Source: Allobosea sp. 47.2.35
GTDB taxonomy: Bacteria; Pseudomonadota; Alphaproteobacteria; Rhizobiales; Beijerinckiaceae
Assembly: GCF_024655635.1 (NCBI RefSeq)
Contig: NZ_JANLGI010000012.1
Span: forward strand, 62,001-126,000
Direction of reading: 5' to 3'
DNA length: 64,000 bases
Shown here: positions 17,639 through 26,727 of the stretch, piece after piece
Layout: every line of letters begins with the position of its first letter
Position numbering within the stretch: position 1 is the first letter of the stretch
Made by a program: the position numbers and the translations under genes
Notes under the pieces: generated by a model
What the model was told of the DNA's origin: nothing
Seen by the model: the letters and a program-made list of their open reading frames with translations, nothing else
Database searches by the model: none

Positions 17639-18789
17639 GTCGCAGCGTCCGGCGCGGTGCGTCCCAACAGGCCAAGATAGAGCGCCTTCACGCCATTCAT
17701 CACGTCGCGCTCGGTATGGCCATCGAGCAGCCGCGCACGCGCGCTCTCGCCCATCCGTTCGGCGAGGCGTGGCGCGCCTGCGAGGGCGACGAGCGCCCGG
17801 GCCAGCGCCGCGGCATCGTCGGACGGGACCACCATGCCGTCCTGTCCATCACGGACGAAGCTGCGGCAGCCCGGCACGTCGGTCGTCAGGATTGCCCGGC
17901 CGCAGGACGCCGCCTCCAGGATCGTACGCGGCAAGCCCTCGCCGCCTCGCGAGGGCAGGATGCAGAGATGATGCGCCTTCCAGACGCCCTCGATATCGCG
18001 CGTCGGCCCGGCCCATTCGACCCCAGGCCGCGCCGCCCATTCCTTCAGCGTCGTCTCCGGGATGGCCTTAGGATTGGACGGATCGGGCGCGCCATGGATG
18101 GTGAGCGTGACCTTGGCGCCCTCGGCCCGCGCGAGCCGGACCGCCTCGACGGCAAGATCGACGCCCTTGGACCAGAGCATGCGAGCGACCAGCGCGACCT
18201 TGAGCGGCGGCGCCGGCGGCATCGGCGTGGGCATCAGGATCAGCGGGTCGACGCCGGCACCGCCAACGATCGCGACCTTGCTTGCGTCCTGCGGATCGAG
18301 CCCCAGCGTCACCGGGTCGTCAGGATTTTCGAACAGGAAACGCACCTGCGGCCCGTCGATGGCGCCACGCAGCCAGGTGATCGCCGCAAAGCGCGCCATC
18401 GCCGCGAGAGCACCCTGCTTCGCACCGAGGAAGCCGAGCCCGGTCAGGGCATAGACCCGCCGCTCGACACCCGCGAGCTTGCCGGCAAGCCCGGCGAGCG
18501 CGATCGGCTTCAGCGCGATGCAATGCAGGATATCGGGCTTTTCGGCTGCGATCAGGCGCTTCAGCGCCGTGACCTGCTTGAACAGCGCCCGCGGATCAAG
18601 GCTGCGCCGTTCCGCCTCCAGTCCGATCAGCCGGGCGCCGGTCGCCTCGATCACGCGCCGATGGCTGCGCTCGCGCGCGATCACCGCGACGTCGAAGCCG
18701 AGTTCGCGCGCCGCCCGCGCCATCGGCAGGAAATGCGAAGCGAAGAACCAGTCCTCGGTGGCGACGAAAAGGAGTTTCGGGCGCGGCAT
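17635..18789 (-). CDS. Glycosyltransferase, family GT4
   Basis: 384 residues from ATG 18789 (MPRPKLLFVATEDWFFASHF); an ATG 24 bases upstream is possible. GT-B fold with a Wbp/PelF-like N-terminal domain (AALARELGFDV-like: MARAARELGFDVAVI) and the C-terminal nucleotide-sugar site: VALVARMLWSKGVD (about 207) and the E-x7-E motif in GGEGLPRTILEAASCGRAIL (about 292). No membrane segments. Retaining enzyme, probably for cell-surface polysaccharide; acceptor unknown. It shares an operon and a four-base overlap with the methyltransferase. Confidence 0.9.
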   Translation of the reverse strand: MPRPKLLFVATEDWFFASHFLPMARAARELGFDVAVIARERSHRRVIEATGARLIGLEAERRSLDPRALFKQVTALKRLIAAEKPDILHCIALKPIALAGLAGKLAGVERRVYALTGLGFLGAKQGALAAMARFAAITWLRGAIDGPQVRFLFENPDDPVTLGLDPQDASKVAIVGGAGVDPLILMPTPMPPAPPLKVALVARMLWSKGVDLAVEAVRLARAEGAKVTLTIHGAPDPSNPKAIPETTLKEWAARPGVEWAGPTRDIEGVWKAHHLCILPSRGGEGLPRTILEAASCGRAILTTDVPGCRSFVRDGQDGMVVPSDDAAALARALVALAGAPRLAERMGESARARLLDGHTERDVMNGVKALYLGLLGRTAPDAAT

Positions 18790-18836
18790 CGCGCCATCAG
18801 GCCGATGCGGCAAAGAAGGTCAAGCCCGCTTGCGCC

Positions 18837-20306
18837 TCATGGCCGCGCGGTCGCGACCGGCAGCACGCGGGCGAGCGCCGTCGGCGGATCGATCCGCCCG
18901 GCGCCATAGACCGGGTCCCGCCCACGCGAGCCGAGATCGGTCGCGCTCTCGGCAAGCACCCGGCGGGCGCTGTCCGTATCGAGCTCCGGCTGCTTTTCGA
19001 GCAGGAGCGCGACCAGCGCCGTGACATGGGCGGCAGCGATCGAGGTGCCGGAGGTGAAGGCATAGCGCCCGCCGGGCTCGGCCGTCAGGACGTCGACGCC
19101 GGGCGCTGCGATCGCGACATAGGCGCCGCGATTGGCGTCGCTGAAGACCTTGTCCTCGGCGTCGGTCGCCGTCACCGCGATCACGCTCGGATCGGCGCCG
19201 GGATAGAGCGGGGCCGACCGGGCGCCGCCATTGCCGGCGGCGGCGACGGTGATCACGCCGCGCTCCTTCGCGCCGGCCAGCGCCTTCGACAGCAGGCGGT
19301 CCTGCGGGCCGGCGAAGCTGAGATTGACCACCTTGGCACGCTGCTGGACGATCCATTCGAGCGCGGTCAGAATCTGGAATGACTTGCCGTTGGCCGAGGC
19401 TGCCTGCGGGCCGCCGAAGGCACGGGCGACAATGAGGAGAGCCGCCGGAGCGATGCCCTGAAGCTCACCATGAGCGACGATCGCGGTGGCCATCGAGGTG
19501 CCATGGGCATGCGGCGTCGCCAGCCCGTCGATCGCGTCGAGATAGCCGAGGACGGAACCCCGAATCTCCGGATGCTCCATATCGACGCCGGAATCGATCA
19601 GGCCGACGCGGATATTGCGTCCCTGAGCGAATTTGCGCGCCTCGCTCAGGCGCAACTTGTCGACCACATATTGCGGCGGCAGCATGCGCCGCACCGCCGC
19701 ATTGCCCCGCGCCGCCGTCGCAGGATCGGTCACCCGCCCCCCCTGCACAGGCGCAGGCGCGCTCGCATCCGAGGACGCGGTAGCCGGCCCCGGTCTGGAT
19801 AGCGAATCCTGTTGCAGCTCGAAGAGGAAGTTCGGCTGCGCTCCGGCGATATTGGCGTCGTCGCCCATTTCGGTGAGCACGGCGCGCAGATCGCGCCCCG
19901 CTTCGAGCTTGGCCCGGATGATGGTGACGCCGGCCAGATCGAAGCGCTGGCGTGCGATCAATGTCGCGCCGTAACGACGCAGGACGGCTTCAGCCTCGAC
20001 ATTCGGCGCGAGCTCGAACAGCACCTCATCAGGGACGAACCGGTTCTCGTCGAGCGCCGGAACGATGCTGCGCTGGGCCCGTGGCTGCAGCCAGGAGCCC
20101 GGCGGCACGCGCATCGAACGGTTGGTTCCACCGGCAGCCGGCTGCTGCGGGCTCGTCGTCGGCGCGATGCGCTTGCCGTCGCCAGTCCCGCCCGCTGTCT
20201 GGGCGAAGGCCAGCCCCGGCACGAACACAAGCGCGCATGCGAGAAGGCTGGCGCCGACAAGGCACCGAACCGAGGTTTTCCGGCGGGCGAACGGGGACGG
20301 CAGCAT
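18837..20306 (-). CDS. Secreted S8-family serine protease (subtilisin-like)
   Basis: 489 residues from ATG 20306. Signal peptide in the first 36 residues (RRKTSVRCLVGASLLACAL then GLAFAQ). A propeptide-like stretch follows (about 90-170), then the catalytic domain: Asp in VGLIDSGVDMEHPEI (about D238), His in HAHGTSMATAI (H268), oxyanion Asn in AAAGNGG (N359), Ser in FTSGTSIAAAHV (S422). All four are intact. Third gene of a minus-strand run after an ECF sigma factor and an anti-sigma factor; this order suggests the protease is the output, or part of the signalling, of that sigma system. Confidence 0.92.
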   Translation of the reverse strand: MLPSPFARRKTSVRCLVGASLLACALVFVPGLAFAQTAGGTGDGKRIAPTTSPQQPAAGGTNRSMRVPPGSWLQPRAQRSIVPALDENRFVPDEVLFELAPNVEAEAVLRRYGATLIARQRFDLAGVTIIRAKLEAGRDLRAVLTEMGDDANIAGAQPNFLFELQQDSLSRPGPATASSDASAPAPVQGGRVTDPATAARGNAAVRRMLPPQYVVDKLRLSEARKFAQGRNIRVGLIDSGVDMEHPEIRGSVLGYLDAIDGLATPHAHGTSMATAIVAHGELQGIAPAALLIVARAFGGPQAASANGKSFQILTALEWIVQQRAKVVNLSFAGPQDRLLSKALAGAKERGVITVAAAGNGGARSAPLYPGADPSVIAVTATDAEDKVFSDANRGAYVAIAAPGVDVLTAEPGGRYAFTSGTSIAAAHVTALVALLLEKQPELDTDSARRVLAESATDLGSRGRDPVYGAGRIDPPTALARVLPVATARP

Positions 20307-20367
20307 GACCTGACCCTTCTGCGACGACGACATCATGCCATGGCGCCCAGCAACCGCGCCAGCCGGA

Positions 20368-21060
20368 TCACGGCGCCGGCGCGACGAAGCTGACGATGGC
20401 GCTCTCGCCCTTCATCCGCGCTGCGATCGCATCGACCTGGGCGGAGGACAGCGAGGCGTCGCCGACACGCACCTTGAAGAAACCGTTGGCGCGCGGGCCA
20501 TCGACCACCGAGGCGTCGAAGCGCTTGAAGAAGGAGGCGATCTCGCCGGCCCGCGCCTCAGGCGAGAAGCTCAGCAGGACATAGCTTTCCGAAGGCCGTG
20601 CGCCAGGAGCCGAAGCGGTCTGGAAACCGGGGCCGCCATCACGCAGCGCAAGCCCGGTGATCGCCACGCCCTGCAACGCGATGAGGGCGATCGCCGCAGC
20701 GCTGGCATAGGCGAGGCGGCGCGGCGACTGCGCGGCGAGCAGCCCGCCCAGCCAACCGAGGAAGCCGCGGCTACCCTCCTGGGCGCGGGCTAGAAGAGGC
20801 ACCGGACGGGCCTCGGCCTCGATCCCGGCCATCAGCTTTTCGAGCGCGTTGTGAGAGGGAGCACCGAGGCTCTCGTTGAGCAGAACCGTCTCGGCCATGT
20901 CGTCGCGGATAAGGTCGAGCCGGGCGGCAAGCTCTGCATCGGTCGCAAGCGCGGTTTCAACGCGGCGCTTGTCGGCGTCGGAGATCCGGCCATTGGCGTA
21001 GAAGGGCAGCAGCTCCTCGAGCTCGCGGCGCTTCGGATCGCTGGCGATGCTGTCGTTCAT
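20368..21060 (-). CDS. Anti-sigma factor (single-pass membrane protein)
   Basis: 230 residues from ATG 21060 (ribosome site GGGAGTGG). Cytoplasmic N-terminus with ELEELLPFYANGRISDADKRR, the zinc-less anti-sigma domain (no H-x3-C-x2-C), one membrane helix at LAYASAAAIALIALQGVAI (about 130-150), and a periplasmic domain with SYVLLSFSPEARAGEIASFF and FFKVRVGDASLSS. Gene lies 48 bp after the ECF sigma gene. Expected to hold that sigma factor at the membrane. Confidence 0.85.
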   Translation of the reverse strand: MNDSIASDPKRRELEELLPFYANGRISDADKRRVETALATDAELAARLDLIRDDMAETVLLNESLGAPSHNALEKLMAGIEAEARPVPLLARAQEGSRGFLGWLGGLLAAQSPRRLAYASAAAIALIALQGVAITGLALRDGGPGFQTASAPGARPSESYVLLSFSPEARAGEIASFFKRFDASVVDGPRANGFFKVRVGDASLSSAQVDAIAARMKGESAIVSFVAPAP

Positions 21061-21108
21061 CACGCCACTCCCTTTGCGGCGGAGCCGCGCCTGATAAAAT
21101 CGGAAATC

Positions 21109-21669
21109 TTACGGCCAGCCGCGGTCGATGCCGGCCGCCTTGAGCATCTCGCCCAGCTTCTTGCGGGCGTGGAAAAGTCTGGTCTTGACGGTGTTCTCGG
21201 GGATCCCGACGATCCGCGCGACCTCCTCGACGGAAGTCTCGTGGTAATAGACGAGGTCGATGACCTCGCGATGCTCGGCCGAGAGCCGTTCGAGGCAGGC
21301 ACGGATGGCGAGACCCTTGTCCTGCTTCTGCAGCACGATCTCGGGGCCGTCGGCATCGTCCTCGAGGCTTTCGGCATAATCCTCGTCCAGCTCGGCATCG
21401 CGGCGCTTGCGCAGCAGCGACCAGGCCTTGTTCCGGGCGATGGCGAGCAGCCAGGTCGAGACCGAGGCGCGCGCCTCGAACCGGTCCGCCTGTCGCCACA
21501 GATCCATGAACACGTCACTGATCACATCCTCGGCAAGCGTCTCGTCGCGGACGAGCCGCAGCACGAAACGGTAGACCCGCACCTGATGCCGCGAAAACAG
21601 CACCTTCATCGCGAGCCGGTCGCCGGAGGCGATCCGTTTGACGAGATCCTCGTCCGATTCCGTATGCAT
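21109..21669 (-). CDS. ECF-type RNA polymerase sigma factor
   Basis: 186 residues from ATG 21669 (MHTESDEDLVKRIASGD). Region 2 with MKVLFSRHQVRVYRFVLRLV and EDVISDVFMDLWRQADRFE; region 4 helix-turn-helix SVEEVARIVGIPENTVKTRL with FHARKKL after it. A longer frame upstream gives unlike residues and was not used. Its partner anti-sigma gene and a secreted subtilase follow on the same strand. Target promoters cannot be read from the window, but autoregulation is usual. Confidence 0.93.
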   Translation of the reverse strand: MHTESDEDLVKRIASGDRLAMKVLFSRHQVRVYRFVLRLVRDETLAEDVISDVFMDLWRQADRFEARASVSTWLLAIARNKAWSLLRKRRDAELDEDYAESLEDDADGPEIVLQKQDKGLAIRACLERLSAEHREVIDLVYYHETSVEEVARIVGIPENTVKTRLFHARKKLGEMLKAAGIDRGWP

Positions 21670-21920
21670 TGCCCCTCGAAGGCCAGGCATCCCGGCTCGC
21701 ATCCAGTTGTCGCGGCGAGCGGGGAAAAGGTTCAACCCGGCGCGCACATTAATCTGCATGCGCGGATTTGCCGATAGGCCGGCGCGGATCGGATAGGAGT
21801 TTTTTGCCCGAAAAGCAGCCATTGCGCGGGGCGGGCGTTGCCAACGCGGTTAAGCAGACATGAAAAGGGGCGCTCGCTGCGCCCCAAATCGCATTCATCG
21901 CTATGCGGAAATTCCCGGCG

Positions 21921-22295
21921 TCAGCGGCGCTTGCCCGCCGTGCGCATCTGCATGTACTGCACGGCTTCCAGCAATACCTTGCGCGGACGCTCGGCATCGC
22001 GCTTGGCCTGCTCGGCCTTGCGGGCGGCTTCGCGGGCGAGCTCTTCCTGGCGCTTCTCTTCTTCGATGCGCGCACGCTCGATCGCTTCCAGGCGCTCCTT
22101 CTCGGCCCGGATCTTCGCCTTCTCGGCTTCGCGCTCGGCGCGAGCCTGGGCGATGGCTTCCCGCTCCTCGCGTCGCTGCACCATCACCGGGTCGTCGGCC
22201 TTCGGCCGGGCCTGGAAACGCTCGAGCAGCGCCTTCTTGGCATTGGCGGAATTGGACTGGCGGTCGGTAAAGCTGCGGTCGTTCGGGTTCTTCAA
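21921..22295 (-). CDS. DUF6481 family protein, charged coiled coil
   Basis: 124 residues. N-terminal [20 protein letters not shown], then a highly charged Glu/Arg/Lys/Ala helix (residues about 35-105, with [20 protein letters not shown]) and a short basic tail ending TAGKRR. This matches a small alphaproteobacterial family of unknown function (DUF6481). No signal or membrane segment. Divergent from proB with a 343-bp gap. Confidence 0.8.
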   Translation of the reverse strand: MKNPNDRSFTDRQSNSANAKKALLERFQARPKADDPVMVQRREEREAIAQARAEREAEKAKIRAEKERLEAIERARIEEEKRQEELAREAARKAEQAKRDAERPRKVLLEAVQYMQMRTAGKRR

Positions 22296-22638
22296 GGGTG
22301 ATCTTCTCTCGGGTTGTTACGGGCGTTCATCGGCCTGCGCGGGCGAGATAATCCAGATCCGGCCGGATTGGTATCGAAATCGACGCGCGGCAGCCCCGCT
22401 TCCAGCGCTTATCGGGCGGCAGGTCCTGCATACTGCACGCTTCAAACGCATGAGAACGGCAGGATCGGCACCCATCAAGCGGGCGGGCCAAGCCCTGCAT
22501 ATGGGCAGCCCGCACTGCCCTGTCAATGCAAACGGCCCGTGGCGGGCGGTATTGGCGCCTGAAAAGCAGCTCTATGCTTTACAAGCGCCGCATTTTCCCC
22601 AACAGGCAGGGCGACTGCCGCAACAACGTCGTGCTCCC
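22296..22638. other. Intergenic region between the DUF6481 gene and proB
   Basis: 343 bases. Long overlapping frames here are in-frame upstream extensions of proB or shadows, with biased composition and no ribosome sites. It should hold divergent promoters for both genes. I see no RNA gene, repeat or clear operator in it. Confidence 0.5.
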
Positions 22639-23763
22639 GTGAAGACGCCTCAGCTCTCCGATTTCCGCCGCATCGTCGTCAAGGTCGGCTCCAGCCTGCT
22701 CGTCGACCGCAGCCGCGGCCGCCTTCGCCATGCCTGGCTCGCAGCGCTGGCCGAGGATCTCGCCGACCTCCACCAGCGCGGCGCCGATGTCCTCGTCGTC
22801 TCCTCCGGCGCTATCGCGCTGGGGCGCACCGTGCTCGGACTGCCCTCCGGGCCCTTGCGGCTGGAGGAAAGCCAGGCCGCTGCCGCCGTCGGCCAGATCG
22901 CGCTCGCCCGCAACTGGGCCGAGGCGCTCGGCGCCCACGGCCTCACCGCCGGGCAGGTGCTGTTGACGCTGGCCGATACCGAGCAGCGCCGCCGCTATCT
23001 CAACGCACGCGCGACGCTCGGGCGCTTGCTCGACCTGCGCGCCATCCCCGTCATCAACGAGAACGACACCGTCGCCACCACCGAGATCCGCTACGGCGAC
23101 AATGACAGGCTCGCGGCGCGGGTCGCGACCATGGCCGGCGCCGACCTGCTGGTGCTGTTCTCCGATATCGACGGGCTCTATACGGCCCCGCCCGCGAAGG
23201 ACCCGGGGGCGCGGCATATCCCCGTCGTCGAGCGCATCACGCCGGAGATCGACGCCATGGCCGGCGGCGCGGCCTCCGAGCTCTCGCGCGGCGGCATGCG
23301 CACCAAGATCGAGGCCGGCAAGATCGCGGCGGCCGGCGGCACCCATATGCTGATCGCCGACGGCCGGGCCAAGAACCCGCTCGCCAGCGTCGCCGAGGGC
23401 GGCCGCTGCACCTGGTTCCTCACCGCCTCGACCCCCGCCACCGCCCGCAAGACCTGGATCGCCGGCTCTCTGGAGCCGCGCGGCACGCTGCATCTCGATG
23501 CCGGCGCGGCCCGTGCGCTACGCGGCGGCGCGAGCCTGCTGCCGGTCGGCGTCACCCGGATCGAAGGCGAGTTCGCGCGCGGCGACGCCGTGCTGATCCG
23601 CGATCCCGAGGGACAATTGCTCGGCCGCGGCCTCGTCGCCTATGACGCCTCCGAAGCGGCTCTGGTGCTCGGCAAGGCCTCCCGCGACATCGAGACCGTG
23701 CTGGGCTATCCCGGCCGCGCCGAGATGATCCACCGGGACGACATGGCGCTCGGGCTGGGCTAA
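22639..23763 (+). CDS. proB: Glutamate 5-kinase ProB
   Basis: First step of proline synthesis: ATP-dependent phosphorylation of glutamate. 374 residues from GTG 22639 ([20 protein letters not shown]). Amino-acid-kinase domain (residues about 8-255) with [30 protein letters not shown] and [13 protein letters not shown], then a C-terminal PUA domain (about 275-365; [19 protein letters not shown]). The open frame runs back another 800 bases but that part is not ProB-like. Start of a plus-strand run through rppH; proA follows after 47 bp. Confidence 0.96.
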   Translation: MKTPQLSDFRRIVVKVGSSLLVDRSRGRLRHAWLAALAEDLADLHQRGADVLVVSSGAIALGRTVLGLPSGPLRLEESQAAAAVGQIALARNWAEALGAHGLTAGQVLLTLADTEQRRRYLNARATLGRLLDLRAIPVINENDTVATTEIRYGDNDRLAARVATMAGADLLVLFSDIDGLYTAPPAKDPGARHIPVVERITPEIDAMAGGAASELSRGGMRTKIEAGKIAAAGGTHMLIADGRAKNPLASVAEGGRCTWFLTASTPATARKTWIAGSLEPRGTLHLDAGAARALRGGASLLPVGVTRIEGEFARGDAVLIRDPEGQLLGRGLVAYDASEAALVLGKASRDIETVLGYPGRAEMIHRDDMALGLG

Positions 23764-23810
23764 GCTTTCTCACGAGCCGGCTTTTCCCGGCGGCGATCGG
23801 ACTGAACAAG

Positions 23811-25115
23811 ATGACCGGCGACAGCGCCTTGCGCATCATCGCGACGAACGAGACCGCCGATATCGGCAGCGTCATGCAGGATGTCGGCCGCCGCGCCCGC
23901 GCCGCCGCACGCAAGGTCGCGCTGAGCCCGGCCGAGCTGCGCAACGCAGCTCTCCTCGCCATGGCCGATGCGTTGCGCGCCCGCAGTGCCAGAATCCTCG
24001 CCGCCAATACGCAGGATCTCGCCGATGGCAAGGCCGCGGGCCTGAGCGCCTCGTTCATGGACCGCCTCGCCCTCGACGAGAAGCGCCTCGTCGCCATTGC
24101 TGACGCCGTCGCCGAGGTCGCCGACCTGCCCGACCCGCTCGGACGGGTTCTGGCGGAATGGACCCGCCCCAACGGCCTGCGCTTCGAGCGCGTCGCGACG
24201 CCGCTCGGCGTCATCGCCGTGATCTTCGAGAGCCGGCCGAATGTCACCGCCGATGCCGGCGCGCTGTGCCTGAAGAGCGGCAACGCCGCGATCCTGCGCG
24301 CGGGCTCCGATTCCTTCCGCTCCTCGACCGAGATCGCCGCCGCCATGCGCGAAGGCCTGGAGGCCGCCGGCCTGCCCGGCGACGCCATCCAGCTCGTGCC
24401 GACGCGCGACCGCGCCGCCGTCGGCGACATCCTCTCGGGGCTCAACGGCAATATCGACGTCGTCGTGCCGCGCGGGGGAAAAAGCCTCGTCGCCCGCGTC
24501 CAGAGTGAGGCGCGCGTGCCGGTCTTCGCCCATCTCGACGGCAACTGCCATGTCTATGTCGACGCGAAGGCCGATCTCGCCATGGCCCGCGATATCCTGC
24601 TCAACGCCAAGCTCCGCCGAACCGGAGTCTGCGGCGCGGCCGAGACACTGCTGGTCGACGAGGCCTGCGCAGCGACCCATCTCGCCCCGCTCGTCACCGC
24701 GCTGCTCGATGCCGGCTGCGCCGTGCGCGGCGATAAGGCGGCCCGTGCCGTCGATGCGCGCGTGACCGCCGCCACCGAAGAAGACTGGGCGACCGAGTTT
24801 CTCGACCGGATCATCGCGGTGAGGGCCGTGCCCGGTCTCGATGCCGCGATCGACCATATCGAGCGCTACGGCTCGCATCACACCGATGCGATCGTCACCT
24901 CCGACGCGGTCGCCGCCGTCCGCTTCCTCGCCGAGGTCGACTCCGCGATCGTCATCCATAACGCCTCGACCCAGTTCGCCGATGGCGGCGAGTTCGGCTT
25001 CGGCGCCGAGATCGGCATCGCCACCGGCCGCATGCATGCGCGCGGGCCGGTCGGCGTCGAGCAGCTCTGCTCCTTCAAATACCGCGTCCATGGCGCGGGC
25101 CAGACCCGGCCCTGA
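23811..25115 (+). CDS. proA: Glutamate-5-semialdehyde dehydrogenase (gamma-glutamyl phosphate reductase) ProA
   Basis: Second step of proline synthesis, NADPH-dependent reduction of gamma-glutamyl phosphate. 434 residues. Aldehyde-dehydrogenase fold: [20 protein letters not shown] (about 140), the substrate segment [15 protein letters not shown], catalytic Cys in [13 protein letters not shown] (about C273) and [20 protein letters not shown] near the end. Follows proB and precedes nadD by 15 bp. Confidence 0.96.
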   Translation: MTGDSALRIIATNETADIGSVMQDVGRRARAAARKVALSPAELRNAALLAMADALRARSARILAANTQDLADGKAAGLSASFMDRLALDEKRLVAIADAVAEVADLPDPLGRVLAEWTRPNGLRFERVATPLGVIAVIFESRPNVTADAGALCLKSGNAAILRAGSDSFRSSTEIAAAMREGLEAAGLPGDAIQLVPTRDRAAVGDILSGLNGNIDVVVPRGGKSLVARVQSEARVPVFAHLDGNCHVYVDAKADLAMARDILLNAKLRRTGVCGAAETLLVDEACAATHLAPLVTALLDAGCAVRGDKAARAVDARVTAATEEDWATEFLDRIIAVRAVPGLDAAIDHIERYGSHHTDAIVTSDAVAAVRFLAEVDSAIVIHNASTQFADGGEFGFGAEIGIATGRMHARGPVGVEQLCSFKYRVHGAGQTRP

Positions 25116-25130
25116 GACGAAGCCCGGCGC

Positions 25131-25754
25131 ATGACGAGCGAGCTTCCGCGCCTGCCGTCCCGGCTGCCCTCCTTCACGCCCGGCCTGCGCGTCGGGCTGT
25201 TCGGCGGCAGCTTCAACCCGGCCCATGACGGGCACCGGCTGGCGAGCCTCACCGCGCTCCGCCGCCTCCATCTCGACCGTGTCTGGTGGCTGGTCACGCC
25301 CGGCAATCCGCTGAAGGACAACGCGAAGCTGCCTTCGCTCGCCGAACGGATCCGGCAGGCACGTGCCGTCGCCGGCCATGCACGCATCGATGTCACCGGC
25401 GTCGAGGCGATGCTGCGCACCCGCTACACTGCCGATACGCTGCGCGCGCTCAAGCGGCGCTGCCCCGGCGTGAACTTCGTCTGGATCATGGGCTCCGACA
25501 ATCTCGCCGGTTTCCACCGCTGGAACGAATGGCGCACTATTGCCCGGATGATGCCGATCGCGATCATCGACCGGCCAGGCTCGACCCATAGCGCGATGGC
25601 CTCGCCCGCCGCCAACTGGCTCTCGCGCTGGCGCTTGCCCGAGAACCGGGCCGCAAGCCTGCCACGCCTGCGGCCTCCGGCCTGGGTCTTCCTGCATGGC
25701 AAGCGTTCGACGTTATCCTCCACCATGCTGCGCAAACAGGCCGGCCGCGATTGA
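25131..25754 (+). CDS. nadD: Nicotinate-nucleotide adenylyltransferase NadD
   Basis: Makes nicotinate adenine dinucleotide in NAD synthesis. 207 residues. Nucleotidyltransferase motif GLFGGSFNPAHDGHR (residues about 22-36, with the GxFxPxHxGH signature), VWWLVTPGNPLK, WIMGSDNLAGFHRW and a C-terminal KRSTLSSTMLRKQ in place of the usual ISSTxIR. Between proA and rsfS, a common order in Hyphomicrobiales. Confidence 0.95.
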   Translation: MTSELPRLPSRLPSFTPGLRVGLFGGSFNPAHDGHRLASLTALRRLHLDRVWWLVTPGNPLKDNAKLPSLAERIRQARAVAGHARIDVTGVEAMLRTRYTADTLRALKRRCPGVNFVWIMGSDNLAGFHRWNEWRTIARMMPIAIIDRPGSTHSAMASPAANWLSRWRLPENRAASLPRLRPPAWVFLHGKRSTLSSTMLRKQAGRD

Positions 25755-25824
25755 ACTCCGGCGCCTTCCGGCTTATTTTGGACCCATCGCGCCAACCGCG
25801 CATCAGGATCGAGAGGATACGTCA

Positions 25825-26235
25825 CTGACCCGTCAAACCCTTGGTGAAGCCGAGCCGAAGCCGCTTCCCCAGGCCGCTATCGCGGACAATCCCTCTGCCG
25901 ATAGCATCGCCCTTGCCCAGCGTGTCCTGGAGGACATGAAGGCCGAGGACATCACGGTGATCGACCTCGTTGGCAAAACGTCGCTGGCCGACGCGATGAT
26001 CATCGCCTCGGGCAACGTCAACCGCCATGTCGCGGCCATCTCGGATGCCCTGATCGAAGCCCTGAAGGCGTCCGGATTGCCGACGCCCAACGTCGAAGGC
26101 ATGCCTGCCTGCGACTGGGTGCTGATCGATACCGGTGACATCATCATCCACGTCTTCCGGCCCGAAGTGCGCCAGTTCTACAATCTCGAGAAGATGTGGG
26201 GCACCGACCGGCCGAACGAACGCCTCGACAGCTGA
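25825..26235 (+). CDS. rsfS: Ribosomal silencing factor RsfS, probable CTG start
   Basis: Binds ribosomal protein uL14 and blocks subunit joining in stationary phase. 136 residues from CTG 25825; the domain runs from residue 30 (LEDMKAEDITVIDLVGKTS) through MIIASGNVNRHVAAISDAL to WGTDRPNERLDS. The frame holds no ATG, GTG or TTG between ATG 25696, which lies inside nadD, and an ATG within the domain. The CTG has a GAGAGGA site seven bases before it. If CTG is not used, the start would be 25696, overlapping nadD by 59 bases. Confidence 0.9.
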   Translation: MTRQTLGEAEPKPLPQAAIADNPSADSIALAQRVLEDMKAEDITVIDLVGKTSLADAMIIASGNVNRHVAAISDALIEALKASGLPTPNVEGMPACDWVLIDTGDIIIHVFRPEVRQFYNLEKMWGTDRPNERLDS

Positions 26236-26247
26236 CGTCGTCTCCGG

Positions 26248-26727
26248 ATGCGGCTCGCGGTCATCGCCGTCGGCCGGCTCAAGGATGGGCCGGAACGCGA
26301 ACTCTGCGAGCGCTATCGTGAGCGTGGCGTCGCGCTGGGCCGCGGCATTGGCTTCAGCGGCCCCGAGATCGTCGAGATCGCCGAGGGCCGGGGCCGCCGC
26401 TCCGAGGAGCGCAAGCGCGAGGAGGCGCAGGCCATCCTTGCGAAGGCGCAGCCCGGCCTGATCATCGCCCTCGACGAGCGCGGCCGCCAGCTCGGCAGCG
26501 AGGCCTTCGCCAGCCGCCTCGCCGGCGCCCGTGATTCCGGCACCGGCCATGCCAGCCTGATCATCGGCGGTGCCGACGGCCTGAGCGAGGAGATTCGCGA
26601 CAAGGCTGACATCACGCTGGCCTTCGGCGCCCTCACCATCCCGCACCAGATCGTGCGCGCGCTCGTGCTCGAACAGCTCTATCGCTCGATGACGATCGTC
26701 TCCGGTCACCCCTATCATCGCGTATGA
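26248..26727 (+). CDS. rlmH: 23S rRNA (pseudouridine1915-N3)-methyltransferase RlmH
   Basis: SPOUT methyltransferase acting on the assembled 70S ribosome. 159 residues. MRLAVIAVGRLKDGPERELC start, LIIALDERGRQLGSEAFA (about 70), SLIIGGADGLSEEIRDKAD (SAM knot region, about 105-123), and C-terminal HQIVRALVLEQLYRSMTI then HPYHRV. Overlaps the next gene by four bases (ATGA). Confidence 0.96.
   Translation: MRLAVIAVGRLKDGPERELCERYRERGVALGRGIGFSGPEIVEIAEGRGRRSEERKREEAQAILAKAQPGLIIALDERGRQLGSEAFASRLAGARDSGTGHASLIIGGADGLSEEIRDKADITLAFGALTIPHQIVRALVLEQLYRSMTIVSGHPYHRV

Noticed and set aside
21838..22638. Large N-terminal extension of the proB frame
   Set aside because: Overlaps the DUF6481 gene and carries no glutamate-kinase sequence; GTG 22639 gives the normal ProB N-terminus.
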